Assembly: GCA_905250885.1 (NCBI GenBank) | Contig: CAJNOQ010003206.1 | Coordinates: 1 to 21,014 of the forward strand | Source of the DNA: Didymodactylos carnosus | Taxonomy: Eukaryota > Rotifera > Eurotatoria > Philodinida > Philodinidae | Length of the DNA stretch: 21,014 nt | Direction of reading: 5' to 3' | Part shown: positions 9,861 through 19,071 of the stretch, piece by piece | Numbering within the stretch: the first letter of the stretch is position 1 | Layout: each line of letters opens with the position of its first letter | Notes under the pieces: generated by a model | Seen by the model: the letters and a program-made list of their open reading frames with translations, nothing else | Database searches by the model: none | What the model was told of the DNA's origin: nothing | Translations under genes and position numbers: made by a program

Positions 9861-10560
9861 TTAAATTTTTAGGTTAGTTATCACAGGATATCCACCGATG
9901 CCACAGGTCTTTTGTTCTTTTTTGTGATATTCTGCCTTTGAGTAAAAATCTTATCTTATACTTGTACACATAACTGGAAAAGAAAGAAAAAAGACATATG
10001 CATCTGTGCGGCACGGCTGCGATTCTTTTTTCTTTGTCGTGTTCAACGTGTTCAGTTCCTTCACTCATTCATAATTGTACTGCTATTTGTTAGCAAGTGA
10101 CACTCGACACCTTCTTTGTTCAATATATGGTCTGATCATCTTTATTAACTATAAAATGTGATCGTTTTTCTTCTTCCCATATCATAGTGTGTTCATCAAA
10201 AACAGACATGGTGATTATTGAATCTCTTTTGAGAGAGCTTCCGAAACAGCTCCACCATCTTAACCTCCAATTTTTCTTTTTTCCTGTTTATGTCTCATTC
10301 GAAGCATTCAAAAAAACTACCAAACCTGCAACAGCTGTCTGAAAGTGCTTTGTTAAAACACTCTATTGAGAGCACCTATGCTCTCAAAAAACGCCATTTT
10401 TCATAACTTTTCATATTTTTGATTTTCTTTGATTTTCTCAAAAACTATCATATCCTTATTCATGGTTCACATCTCATTTGAAAGAGGAATGTTTAATCTG
10501 TAAAATCATGTAATTAGATCTAATAATATGTTTAACTATTAAATACTAAAAAATAAAAAA
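9861..10560. other. AT-rich stretch, no gene seen
   Basis: There is only low-complexity T-rich sequence and a small 8-bp hairpin, TTGAGAGC/GCTCTCAA (10366-10387). Minus-strand frames of about 64 codons have no recognisable content. Confidence 0.5.
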
Positions 10561-10584
10561 TTGAAAATTCCATTTTTTTAACGT

Positions 10585-11046
10585 GCATTTTTTCAGTATT
10601 GCTTTAATACAAACCATCCATATGGCGACTTCAAAACTTTTTCTGTGTGTATTTTGTTCCTCTAATCTTGCTCTATCGAATGCTATATGAAACAAAAGAA
10701 AATTCACTTGGACGTCATAGGAGAGGTTCAGCAATCTCGTCCTGTCATCTGTTGCGATTCGGCTGCTTTTGATTTTTTTCAATCTGCTATAGCAATTGTT
10801 TTTGACTATTTTTGATTTAGTTTTGTCAATATTGTTTGCTCTAATATAATTTAGCACAGATAATAACAATTGTATGCACACAACAATCATTAGTTTTTTA
10901 TTTAAAAAGCTCAGACTTTCGGCTGCGAACTGTAATCATCATCAGCTATAGTTTAGAAAGATTGAAGGAACAAAGGGTTTTTACACAAAAAGGTTTTTAG
11001 AATCGCCCTATGGATGGTTTATATTAAAACAATACTGAAAAAATGC
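10585..11046. mobile_element. Foldback (inverted-repeat) element, about 460 bp
   Basis: Left arm 10585 to about 10655 and right arm about 10978-11046 are reverse complements at roughly 85 percent. They share GCATTTTTTCAGTATTG and AAACCATCCATA. Weaker similarity continues inward (TTTGTTCCT...AATCTT), making arms of about 110 nt. The loop has no recognisable gene; a 114-codon minus-strand frame crosses the left arm and loop and looks fortuitous. Exact ends and target duplication could not be fixed. Confidence 0.7.
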
Positions 11047-11223
11047 TGAATGTTCTCTTGAATATTTTCATTAAGCTTAACACTTTTTCACATTTTGATG
11101 AAACGTACCTGATGAGATTTACAGTCCAGATTTTTGGTGAGTAAAACTCCTACATGTTTGTGTTTTTTGACTTTTTTTAAAACAACTTTGGTTATCTCCA
11201 TATCCGGCGGTGTTCTATTATAA
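11047..11223. other. Short spacer between foldback and piggyBac-like elements
   Basis: No gene is visible. The stretch just before the TTAA (around 11190-11220, GGTTATCTCCATATCC) is the likely pre-insertion host or older repeat sequence. Confidence 0.35.
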
Positions 11224-11242
11224 TTAACCCTTTCGGGACGGG

Positions 11243-11260
11243 TGACGTTTTAAAACGTCA
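11243..11260. repeat. Subterminal perfect palindrome of the piggyBac-like element
   Basis: TGACGTTTTAAAACGTCA is its own reverse complement and lies 15 nt inside the element end. piggyBac elements usually carry an internal inverted repeat near each end; this may be a transposase-binding site. Confidence 0.75.
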
Positions 11261-11468
11261 TTTGGAATTTCACATGATCTGACGTGTGAGAATTCGAATT
11301 TTTTTGCGTCTCTTCGAAGTAAACGTTGAGACCGCTTTTTTCACACACTCGTGTTATGACTCGCAAAGTCATGAAGGTTCCTCCTTGCAACTTGTACATA
11401 TCTTTCCCCTTTTCTCTCCTTTTTATTGAACATGATGTCGTGATCTCTCTCTTGACGTTCTCTTTCTG

Positions 11469-11486
11469 GAATCTTCGAGAAGATTC
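11469..11486 (+). promoter_or_regulatory. Perfect four-unit heat-shock element
   Basis: GAATCTTCGAGAAGATTC contains GAA, TTC, GAA and TTC in strict alternation with 2-nt spacers, the consensus for binding of trimeric heat-shock factor. It ends 20 nt before a TATA run and is flanked by CT/GA tracts (11444-11452 and 11489-11500) resembling GAGA-factor sites. The arrangement copies that of animal heat-shock gene promoters. Function is inferred from sequence only. Confidence 0.7.
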
Positions 11487-11505
11487 TTACTCTCTCTCTT
11501 GCCCC

Positions 11506-11517
11506 TATATATATATA
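11506..11517 (+). promoter_or_regulatory. TATA box of the piggyBac-like element
   Basis: TATATATATATA lies about 110 nt upstream of the ATG at 11618 and just downstream of the heat-shock element, at a position suited to initiation around 11536-11546. Confidence 0.6.
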
Positions 11518-11617
11518 CCTGTTCTGTTCTCGTTACACTCACTTACGAGCTCACAGTTCGAGCTTCATCAGTTTCATTCTAAGTAAGGTAACTTCAACAA
11601 CAAGGACGCTCAATCAA

Positions 11618-11719
11618 ATGGAAATCGAGGAAATTTTGAGTGATTCGGAATCAGAATTAGAAAGAGAGTTTGACGCTTTGTTAAATGTTAGATCAATGCG
11701 GTATAGTTTGATGTTTTAA
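11618..11719 (+). pseudogene. N-terminal fragment of a piggyBac-like transposase
   Basis: The frame encodes 33 residues, starts MEIEEILSDSESELEREF and then ends at a TAA. A short acidic Ser/Asp/Glu-rich N-terminus is usual for piggyBac-family transposases, which are normally about 500-600 residues. The catalytic domain and cysteine-rich tail are absent from the window. Assignment depends mainly on the TTAA/CCCTTT end just upstream. Confidence 0.55.
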
Positions 11720-11996
11720 CATTACTCACTCGTGATCCTGCCCAGTTATTTACACAAACACGCTCAATTTAGAAAACTTACGAGGGAACATCGCTAAATG
11801 ATTAAAATCGTTTGAGCGTTTGGTATTTTCAGGGTAGATAGATACCACTAAGATATGAATAACCTCCAACGGATCTGGGTCCATGCGCTTTTTCAACCGA
11901 GATATGAGTTAATTAGTGCAAATGCCATTAATAGTAATTAATTAATAACTCACGACCTTGACCATTTAGAAGTCTGAAACTTTCAGCATTGCTGAC
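11720..11996. other. Flank of the second foldback element
   Basis: No gene is seen. The stretch 11890-11996 shows weak reverse-complement similarity to about 12310-12400 (GTGCAAA on both sides), so the foldback may extend into it. Confidence 0.4.
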
Positions 11997-12306
11997 GATA
12001 GACGTTATCTACTCGCCATGAGATTTTTAGACTTGTAAGCCAAAAATTTCAGAAGATATGAATTTTTTATGGTTTAGACAGTTTTTAGTAAAAGTCCACC
12101 ATTGAAAACCTAAAACATTCCTCTCACCACTTAAATACCTTTGTTCGTATTAAAGACGCTCGCCGGCTCTCGGGGACGTGTATCTAGATGAAATAAGTCT
12201 TTCCTGAATATTTTGGGTTTTTGATGGTGAAGTTTCACTAAAAAATGCCTAAACCATAAACAATTCATATCTTCTGAAAACTCACGGCGAGTAGATAACA
12301 TCTATC
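11997..12306. mobile_element. Foldback (inverted-repeat) element, core arms of about 100-125 nt
   Basis: Left arm 11997-12120 and right arm 12206-12306 are reverse complements. They share GTTATCTACTCGCC and TTCAGAAGATATGAATT, and differ by a roughly 20-nt insertion in the left arm (after GAGATTTT) and scattered substitutions. The loop (12121-12205) is unique and has no coding frame. No target duplication was identified. Confidence 0.8.
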
Positions 12307-15048
12307 TATATTGATTGGTTTAAAAGTCGGTAATACGGTCTAACAGAGTTTGACATTATTGCCATTACTTTTGCACCATATGTTAAAACGCTTCCAACGT
12401 GATGAAACTTGCATTTATTACTGTTACAACAGGTAAATAAAGTTCCAAACAAATGAATCCAAGTCGTGCAATGTCCTCATGATGCAAAAGCAATCTGTTG
12501 ATGCTTCACTATAGAACTTCTATTATTTACTTAGATAAAAGTGACAAGTTTACTTTAACAACACACTTTCTTATTGAAATGAATAACAGCTTTATCTATT
12601 ACGTTTTTTCATTTTGAATTATACGTAATATATTATGCAGAGCGCATATATGAATAAATGCTTTATGCCGGATTGCGGGGGCCACAAAATGACTCATGCT
12701 GCTCTTTGTACTTAAACACCAAAAGGTTTTGTTTAAATTATGTCTGGTGGATTATGCACTCAATACTTTGACTATGATGTTTTTGGATCAGATCTTATTC
12801 CGCCTTAGAGATACACTTTACAAACAGGACTTGAAGTTTGTTGGAAAACGGTTCCATCTTTAGGTTCTCTACTACTGTAAAAAATTGAAAAAACTTAAAA
12901 GTTTTATTCAGCATGTCACTGGATAGCGGATTAAAAAGCTAAATACAATCCACGATACACTTTTTGAAAGAATTTCAGAATTCAACTCAGAAAACTGAAA
13001 TCATTGAAAAGTTTCATTAACGCTTAAATATTGTACGGGATCTCCACAAAAACTAAGAGTTCGCTTAGTCTTTGTTTTGAAGAAAACACTTTGGGCTATC
13101 TATCTGTGAAAAATGACCGACGCATTTCGTTGTTAGTTTTCAGAGATCCAAACTGGTTTTCCAAAGATTTTCTGAAGAACTGCTTTCAGAATTCCTTTTA
13201 AAAATCATTTTTGCTTGCGAAAAGCTCGCGTCAGATGTCTGTTTTCGACTGCTGAAAACCGCATCGTTCTATCTTACGCTGTTATTCAGTTATTAAACAA
13301 ATGGCAATCTGCACTGTATTTTGGCGCTGATAATAGTCGTCTAGCAAAAGCGTAAGAGCGGTGTAGACAGCATAACAAATTGAGATGGTCAGTGTAATAA
13401 CGTTTGGAAGCAATGTATTCGACCATCGATCTGGCTACAAGTGTACAGGAGTCCTTCTCAAACTCGTGATTTTGCTTCTATCCATTTATGAATTATTAGA
13501 TTCTATTCACTCCAAATATGCACTCTGTTATTATATGACTTTTCTACCAAAATGGAATGCTTTCGATCCGTCTTCTACTAATATGATCTACTTGCGTTAT
13601 GTGTATTTTACATGAATCTTTTTTTGTTAATCTTTTTGAAGGAACAAATCAACTATCTCAATGTTAAAAATAACTTGAAGGAGTTTAATTAAATTAGTGT
13701 AATTAGGATTATTCACCAAGAAGTATACATTTTTCAGAGTTGAACCTAGAGACAATAGTATGTATAATTTAATTTCCAGCACTTTTTCTATGCACAACTT
13801 TCGAAAGCGCTTCTTGCATACTGAAAAATCAAAACTAATAAAAACATCGCATTTTCACCCTAAAGAATGGAGTACTATAAGAACGAGAAGCGATACCATT
13901 TCAGATCTTCTCGAAAGGTGTTCATAATGAAAGAGCATGTTGTGACAAAACATCCCATAGAAAATACGATACTGATCTCATTTTGTGCAAAATTGAAGAG
14001 GCTATGCAATGATATGGTTGAAAAAGTTCTCCGAAAGAAACTTTAGGATGACTAGATTTTCTAGAAAACCGAGTTTTTCAGAAATCTCTATCTCAAGACC
14101 CCGAGAAGTAGCATAACTTTCCTTCATCGGAATATACAGAACTCGACGAGCTCTTTCATTTGATTCCAGCTCAATTCATTTTTCTATCGGTAGCCTCCAC
14201 CGGTGACTAGTGCTTATTCTTTTAGTATAGCACTGATTGACTAACCAGTATACGCTCTCTGTCCTCCTTCTTCTGCAAACATTCGTTTCATTATCAAAGA
14301 GACGCTCTTAATAAAATTTATTTCATTAGTTTTAGAAGAAACTGAATATTTTGCTATCTCTGAAATGTCGACTGTATCTTTATTAACACATCTTTCATGC
14401 TGTTGCAGGATCTACTAGTCTTTCGAAATTTTCACTCTCACCTACATACAGCGAAACGCACTAGCAATACTGACTCCTGACGTCTGCACTGGCTCTTTCT
14501 CTAACTCATTACACTCTATCTGTCTACTGTTACTTAAAATTCTGCCGATACTCTTCGAATGTCCTGTGAATGTTTGTATGTTTTTTATTTTGTAACCTTT
14601 GCTTTTATTATTCTGTCATTCCTTTTCAATGCGGGATTACAATGGTTCCATTATAGTCTCCTTTTGCAGCTTTTATACTTGTTTCTTTATCATTTTTATG
14701 AGCCTTTTTTATTACTCTAGCTTTACCTGAATACGTTATTATTATTGCTGAATTTTAAACGCCTCTTGATAATGATACCAACAATTTCGTTGATTATCGG
14801 GACAGTACCACAATGAAAACGGAAGTAAAACCTTTTTTCTTTTCTTTCGTTTATGTGAAGAATTACTCATGATTACTCAACATCAAGTTTAGAACGTTAT
14901 ATATAACGTTAATGTGTCTAGAATAGACTATGGAGCTCTCTTGTAAAAATTGAAACATTAAAATAGCGATAATACCTATGATCGTCTATTTTATTTTTTA
15001 CTGAAGTCGAAAGATGGGTCATGGTTAGAAAAAATTTAAAAAAATTGA
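12307..15048. other. 2.7-kb stretch without a recognised gene
   Basis: Only short open frames occur (longest plus-strand example 13385-13615, 76 codons) and none resembles a known protein. A segment near 12665-12850 reads with a few protein-like blocks (MPDCGGHKMTHAALC, DYDVFGSDLIPP) separated by stops and may be a dead exon. The last few hundred bases should contain the promoter and 5' exon of the peroxidase gene, which I could not identify. Confidence 0.45.
14893..14910. repeat. Perfect 18-bp palindrome
   Basis: AACGTTATATATAACGTT is its own reverse complement, about 170 nt upstream of the first recognisable peroxidase exon. It could be a regulatory site or chance in AT-rich DNA. Confidence 0.6.
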
Positions 15049-15062
15049 TTATATTGCTGTAG

Positions 15063-15942
15063 CAAATGTTGTTTCCAAGCTGATATCCGATCAATCTACC
15101 AAGATGGTTATGGTCAACTATTTGTTCGTCTTGCATGGCATTCATGTGCGACCTATTCGGAAATAGACAACTCGGGCGGTTCTAACGGTGCCTACATGCG
15201 TCTTGAGTTTCCAGAAACGGATCCTCTGCATGGTGGACTTGATCTAGCTCGTAAACGTCTTGAGCCCATTAAAAAAGCATTCCCTTCGATTTCATATGCC
15301 GACTTGTATGTCCGCTGCGGTGTCGTCCTCTTTTCAGAAATGGGTGGACCAAAAGTTCCTTTTCGACCCGGAAGAGTAGACATTGATTTTAATAATTTGT
15401 TAATTGTGGAACAGACAGATCGTTTTCCGATACCAGATGATTCGATGGAAAAAATGCATGAAAAGTTTAGACGAATGGGGTTTGGAAAAAAGGAAATGGT
15501 AGCTTTGTTAGGTGCACACTGTTTAGGCAGATGTTATAAAGATCGAAGTGATTTTGATGGACCTTGGGTAAGTAAGCTCATATACAAAGTAGGTTTTCTG
15601 CAACAATCATCTAGGACTTATTATTTGCAGGTTGATCATCCAACAAAGTTTACCAACGAATTTTTTGAAGAATTAATTGAAAACGAATGGAAAGCTTCGA
15701 TTGTACCAGAAACAGGCAAAGAGCAATTTGAAGCATATCCCGAAGGCGAAAAACTGCTGATGTTACCAACAGATATGTACCTTTTGAAAGATCCTGAGAC
15801 AAACGAATTAGTAGAAATATATGCAAAAGATCAACAAAAATCTTTTAATGATTTTGTAAAAGCGTTTGGGAGATTATTAGAATTTGGGGCCAAAACAGTC
15901 TCCTACTTCTGGTTTGCCTATACGATGACCGGTTGTTTTTAG
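15063..15942 (+). CDS. Class I haem peroxidase (cytochrome c / ascorbate peroxidase-like), 5' incomplete
   Basis: The enzyme would reduce hydrogen peroxide using a haem and an electron donor such as cytochrome c or ascorbate. Recognisable text starts at ADIRSIYQDG (15079). The distal site is RLAWHS, with Arg, Trp and His all present. GGSNGAYMRL and LEPIKKAF follow, then GGPKVPFRPGR, the proximal haem ligand His in GAHCLGRC, the radical-site Trp in FDGPW, and the proximal Asp in LPTD. A 63-nt intron sits directly after GPW. Exons are 15063-15567 and 15631-15942, about 266 residues from 15079 versus 250-300 for the family. The Asn that normally supports the distal His (N-x-GL) appears as His in PLHGGL. 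The tail ends in aromatic, hydrophobic VSYFWFAYTMTGCF, possibly a membrane-associated end or a misread last exon. The N-terminal exon is not identified; the exon may begin at 15063 (after CTGTAG) or 15080 (after CCAAG). Donor specificity cannot be assigned. Confidence 0.88.
15568..15630 (+). other. 63-nt intron in the peroxidase gene
   Basis: A perfect GTAAGT donor and TTATTTGCAG acceptor flank 63 nt, in phase 0. Removal joins GPW to VDHPTKFTNEFF, matching the family spacing between the radical-site Trp and the F-x-N-x-F/Y-F block. Its length is a multiple of three and it has no stop, so retention would add 21 residues rather than truncate the enzyme. Confidence 0.85.
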
Positions 15943-17365
15943 TTTTGTAGACCAAAACCTCACTAGAGTAATTTCTTGGGATAATGACTTGCGTTGAAAG
16001 GACAGAGAAAGAGAAAACAAGGATGCTTGTCACAATAGACGCATGTGGGCACATGTAGAAAAAGCGCGAAGCATAGTGAGCAATGCTGGCATCCCATGCG
16101 GACATATAATTTTTATTTTAAATTCGCCCGGCTTTCTCGCTTATGTGTTTGTCAAAACCATCTATCACGTCAGTTTTGAGGAAAAACAAAGGGACTTTAA
16201 AAGATTTTCCCGAGAAAATCACATCAGAGGGAGAACAAGCGCAAAAATTTCGAAGAAAACTTTTTTGAAAAATTTTGTAATGCACATTGGAAGCCGCATG
16301 CCAAATTGTAGGAAAAACGACGTTGTTTGGTGCTTATGCCATGAATATGAGACATATGGACAAACATTTCTACATCGCTTCAGCCAGTTTGAAACTGGAG
16401 AAAATTTAGGGCACTTATTATACCAGAACCCTGGTTTTGGAAACATTTGCTGAGCCGGAGCCATAAATATTTTATTTTTCAAAAGCACGGACAAGGAGAG
16501 AAGAAAAGTCTAATAATGTACAACAACCCAAAAATAATTTGAGCTCAATTACTTGATAAGAAACTGACATCAATGTTTTAGCGGAAAGATGCTTTAAAGA
16601 ATATGTTATTTTCTCATAGCTGGGATTTAATTTGCCTGGTCATCTCGAAGCAGTAGATGGTCGAAGTTTCGACACAATCATAGTTAATATACAGACGGAT
16701 TTAGATTTGTGAATAGAATATTAGTCATTAATGGTTATCTTATAAGTACAATATTTAAGAAGTGGTTTTATTTTATGTTTAATTAATAACGTGCTATCAG
16801 CAGCGGCGGTTATATGAGTAAAGCGTAATAAATTAAAAATACTTTACTCAGTTAATGATTTCAGATGAAATTTAGTCAGTTTATATATATTTTTTAAGAT
16901 AGGCAGGATTAGAGATTCTGTTAATGTATACTTATACAGGAGTAAAGAAAACTTACAAGCGTTGCGGACTTGAATTAAATAAAGAAATTTGTATCTTAAC
17001 TATATTCTCCAATCATTGTAGTACTAACGGGAGAACCTTTCAAGATGATAGATGGCTTTTCAATTCAGACTATTTTCAGCATGTAGGGAATAGTGAGCGT
17101 GTAAAACCCGAAGTTGGCTTGTGTTCTAGTGATGTGCCATGGCCCTTTGGGATAGAGCTGGAGACTTTTCAAGTTTTTTTTCCAAAGCATCAATTTCGTC
17201 GGTGAATGTATGATTTCTCGGCCAAAGGAAATCCGAGCCATAATGATCTGAAAATTTGAGCTTTACTGCTCATCGGCTCTTCAAAACATAAGAATCCCAA
17301 ACTTTCTGATTAAATCGGTACTCGACATAAGCACCGTGATGGATGCTCGGAGAGAGTCGATTCTT
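15943..17365. other. Stretch after the peroxidase gene, no supported gene
   Basis: A 136-codon plus-strand frame (16043-16453) and an overlapping 91-codon minus-strand frame (16219-16494) are the largest; neither shows a domain, and having both open argues against reading either as real. A 93-codon frame (16924-17205) is likewise unrecognised. The region probably consists of old repeats, judging from the hAT terminus that closes it. Confidence 0.45.
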
Positions 17366-17402
17366 CCCCAGGGTTCCATGGAACTTCATTTGAGAAACGC
17401 TG
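17366..17402. mobile_element. Orphan hAT-type terminus
   Basis: Read on the minus strand from 17402 the sequence begins CAGCGTTTCTCAA and continues GTTCCATGGAACCCTGGGG, the style of terminal repeat seen in many Charlie-like hAT elements and their MITEs. The matching opposite end was not found in the window, so the element is truncated or its other end has decayed. CTCTAGAT follows and could be one half of an 8-bp target duplication. Confidence 0.5.
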
Positions 17403-17554
17403 CTCTAGATCGATTCGTGCTTCGAAATGTCTTGACCAGACATTTTTTAGTCTTCCAAGGAAAGCGCTACGTTTGAAGAGAGTAAGGGACAGGTTTTCCG
17501 TTCTCTGATGAAATCTTCAGTTAGTCTTCTATCTATATTATCCATTCCTAGTTA

Positions 17555-18402
17555 AATGGACATGTCTTTGTACTGTTGGCCGATGAAGCTACAGATGCAA
17601 GTCGAAATAAACAACTGTCTATTGTACTTCGTTTTGTGGACGACAATTATGATCTTAACTAGTATTTTATGGGTTTCGTACGATTACATCACTTTGACGC
17701 TAAATCATTAGTCGCAGAACTAACCGAATTTCTTCGTCAACATAATACAGAAACAAAAAAATGTATTGCGCAGTGCTATGATGGGTACGACATGAAATCA
17801 GATACTGTATCAAGGAAAAACCACTGCTTTTATCTCTTTCAACGCTAATATCATGTCGGGAGATCAAAACGATGTGCACACTATTTTACGGCAAACGATC
17901 ATGCCCAATGCAATATATATATATTCATTACATGGCCCATCGATTAAATTTAGTAATTTCTGATGTTTCTTTAGCAGTGCTGTGTATCAATGAATTTTTT
18001 TCAATCATTTCCAAAATTCATTTACAGCCATTGATGGATCATCTATCATTGAACAGTAGTATAGTAAAAAATGAAATATTTGTGATTGAACCATTTATAA
18101 GTAACACACAGCTGAAAACTGTTTTTGATCTATTCAAAGAATTGTAACCAATGACATTAACATTTCCAACAACTTTGCAGTTGATTGCAGATGGAATTAG
18201 ATTACCCGTTTAGTCTGCGATGTGTGAGAGAACATTTTCAAAAATGAAATTGATCAAGACTTATTGGCGTAATTCAATGGGAGACGAAAGACTTAGCGAC
18301 TTAAGTGTGTAAGCCATAGAAAGACATTTTGAAATCGATTTTCAAAAAGTCGTTGAAACGTTTGTTAGTTTGCATAAGGACAGTAGAATGAGGTTCAAAT
18401 GA
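17555..18402 (+). pseudogene. ZMYM1-like hAT transposase remnant (DUF4371 and hATC domains)
   Basis: Family text begins LADEATDASRNKQLSIVLRF and continues through GFVRLHHFDAKS and a CYDGYD block. A TAA interrupts after DDNYDLN. The frame then changes near 17840 (NANIMSGDQNDV) and again near 17910 (MAHRLNLVISDV). A TAA ends that frame at 18145-18147. The dimerisation tail follows as CERTFSKMKLIKTYWRNS and GDERLSDLSV, with further TAG stops. The whole remnant is under 290 codons, whereas intact relatives are usually 600-800 residues, so most of the middle and N-terminus has been lost. Inactive. Confidence 0.85.
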
Positions 18403-18562
18403 ACAAGTATTTTGTAGTGAAAGAGTTTTAAAATGAGAAGAAAATGTTCTCAGTTTTTGAAATAAGTCAAACTTGATTACGTTCTTTTCTAACGGTGCAT
18501 TTTGAGAGAATTTCAATACCTCGAAAATTCACACTACCTCTAATAATGTTTAACAAATTTTC

Positions 18563-18604
18563 TGGGCCCAGTCCCCTCTGGACCGAAATCCTGCTTACGC
18601 CACT
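18563..18604. mobile_element. Right end of the ZMYM1-like hAT element
   Basis: Read on the minus strand from 18604 the end is AGTGGCGTAAGCAGGATTT followed by a G-rich tract. This matches the AGTGGCGTA-type terminal repeats widespread among animal hAT elements. It lies 160 nt after the decayed hATC domain, the expected place for the 3' end. The left counterpart was not found. Confidence 0.65.
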
Positions 18605-19071
18605 ATTTATGTCCTTGTTTATGTGCGTTGGACGTTCCGTCTAATGGGCTGTTCACATATTACACTACCATCCATTTGTTTATCATCATTCATCTTCTTT
18701 GTAGGCTGTTCACGAATATTAAATACAATAAATGATGTTAATTGAATTACAATCTTATCATTGGGAATCCGAATTACGTGTTCACCACCATCAAATAGAG
18801 CTGAAGATGCTGAACAAAAATGGTTGGACCAAGTCAGAATATTGCTGTCGGCAACAAATGAAAGAGCATTCGGATTATTTGACGCAATAAATCTTAGAAA
18901 CGTTTAGAAAAGTTTTCTGAAGACCTTAAAAAAATAACTTTTCGAAAACGTTTTACTTTATGATTAAAAAGCAAATTGAAAACTACTTTTACTCATATCA
19001 GGAAATAGAACAATCATTTCTGATCAAAATGAGCTATTTCCCAGCTCTGATTGTTGTTTTGATCAAGAGTT
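18605..19071. other. Spacer with small unassigned reading frames
   Basis: A 53-codon frame without ATG (18746-18907) has protein-like text (WLDQVRILLSATNERAFGLF) and could be a dead exon; an overlapping frame from 18732 gives 52 codons of unrelated text. Neither can be assigned. A 9-bp inverted repeat TGATCAAAA/TTTTGATCA (19021 and about 19058) precedes the next inverted duplication. Confidence 0.4.

Larger units (their letters stand above)
11228..11719 (+). mobile_element. 5' end of a piggyBac-like transposon
   Basis: A TTAA at 11224-11227 is followed by CCCTTTCGGGACGG, the arrangement of a piggyBac target site plus terminal repeat. It is followed by a perfect subterminal palindrome (11243-11260), a promoter-like segment (HSE, CT tracts, TATA) and an acidic short reading frame at 11618. 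The rest of the transposase and the matching 3' end are absent, so this is a truncated copy. The downstream border is where the reading frame stops; the real breakpoint may be slightly different. Confidence 0.75.

Noticed and set aside
10546..10890. 114-codon minus-strand frame
   Set aside because: It crosses the left arm and loop of a foldback element and has no recognisable protein text.
10916..10946. Minus-strand CTGATGA followed by CGAAA, suggestive of a hammerhead ribozyme core
   Set aside because: The bases between the two core boxes do not form a stem II, so the core spacing is coincidental.
11091..11130. Plus-strand GAAAC close to CTGATGAG, again hammerhead-like
   Set aside because: Only four bases separate the boxes in the wrong order, leaving no room for the required stems.
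15192..15383. 63-codon minus-strand frame within the peroxidase exon
   Set aside because: Antisense shadow of the conserved peroxidase coding sequence.
16043..16453. 136-codon plus-strand frame after the peroxidase gene
   Set aside because: No recognisable domain, and an equally open 91-codon frame overlaps on the other strand; likely chance.
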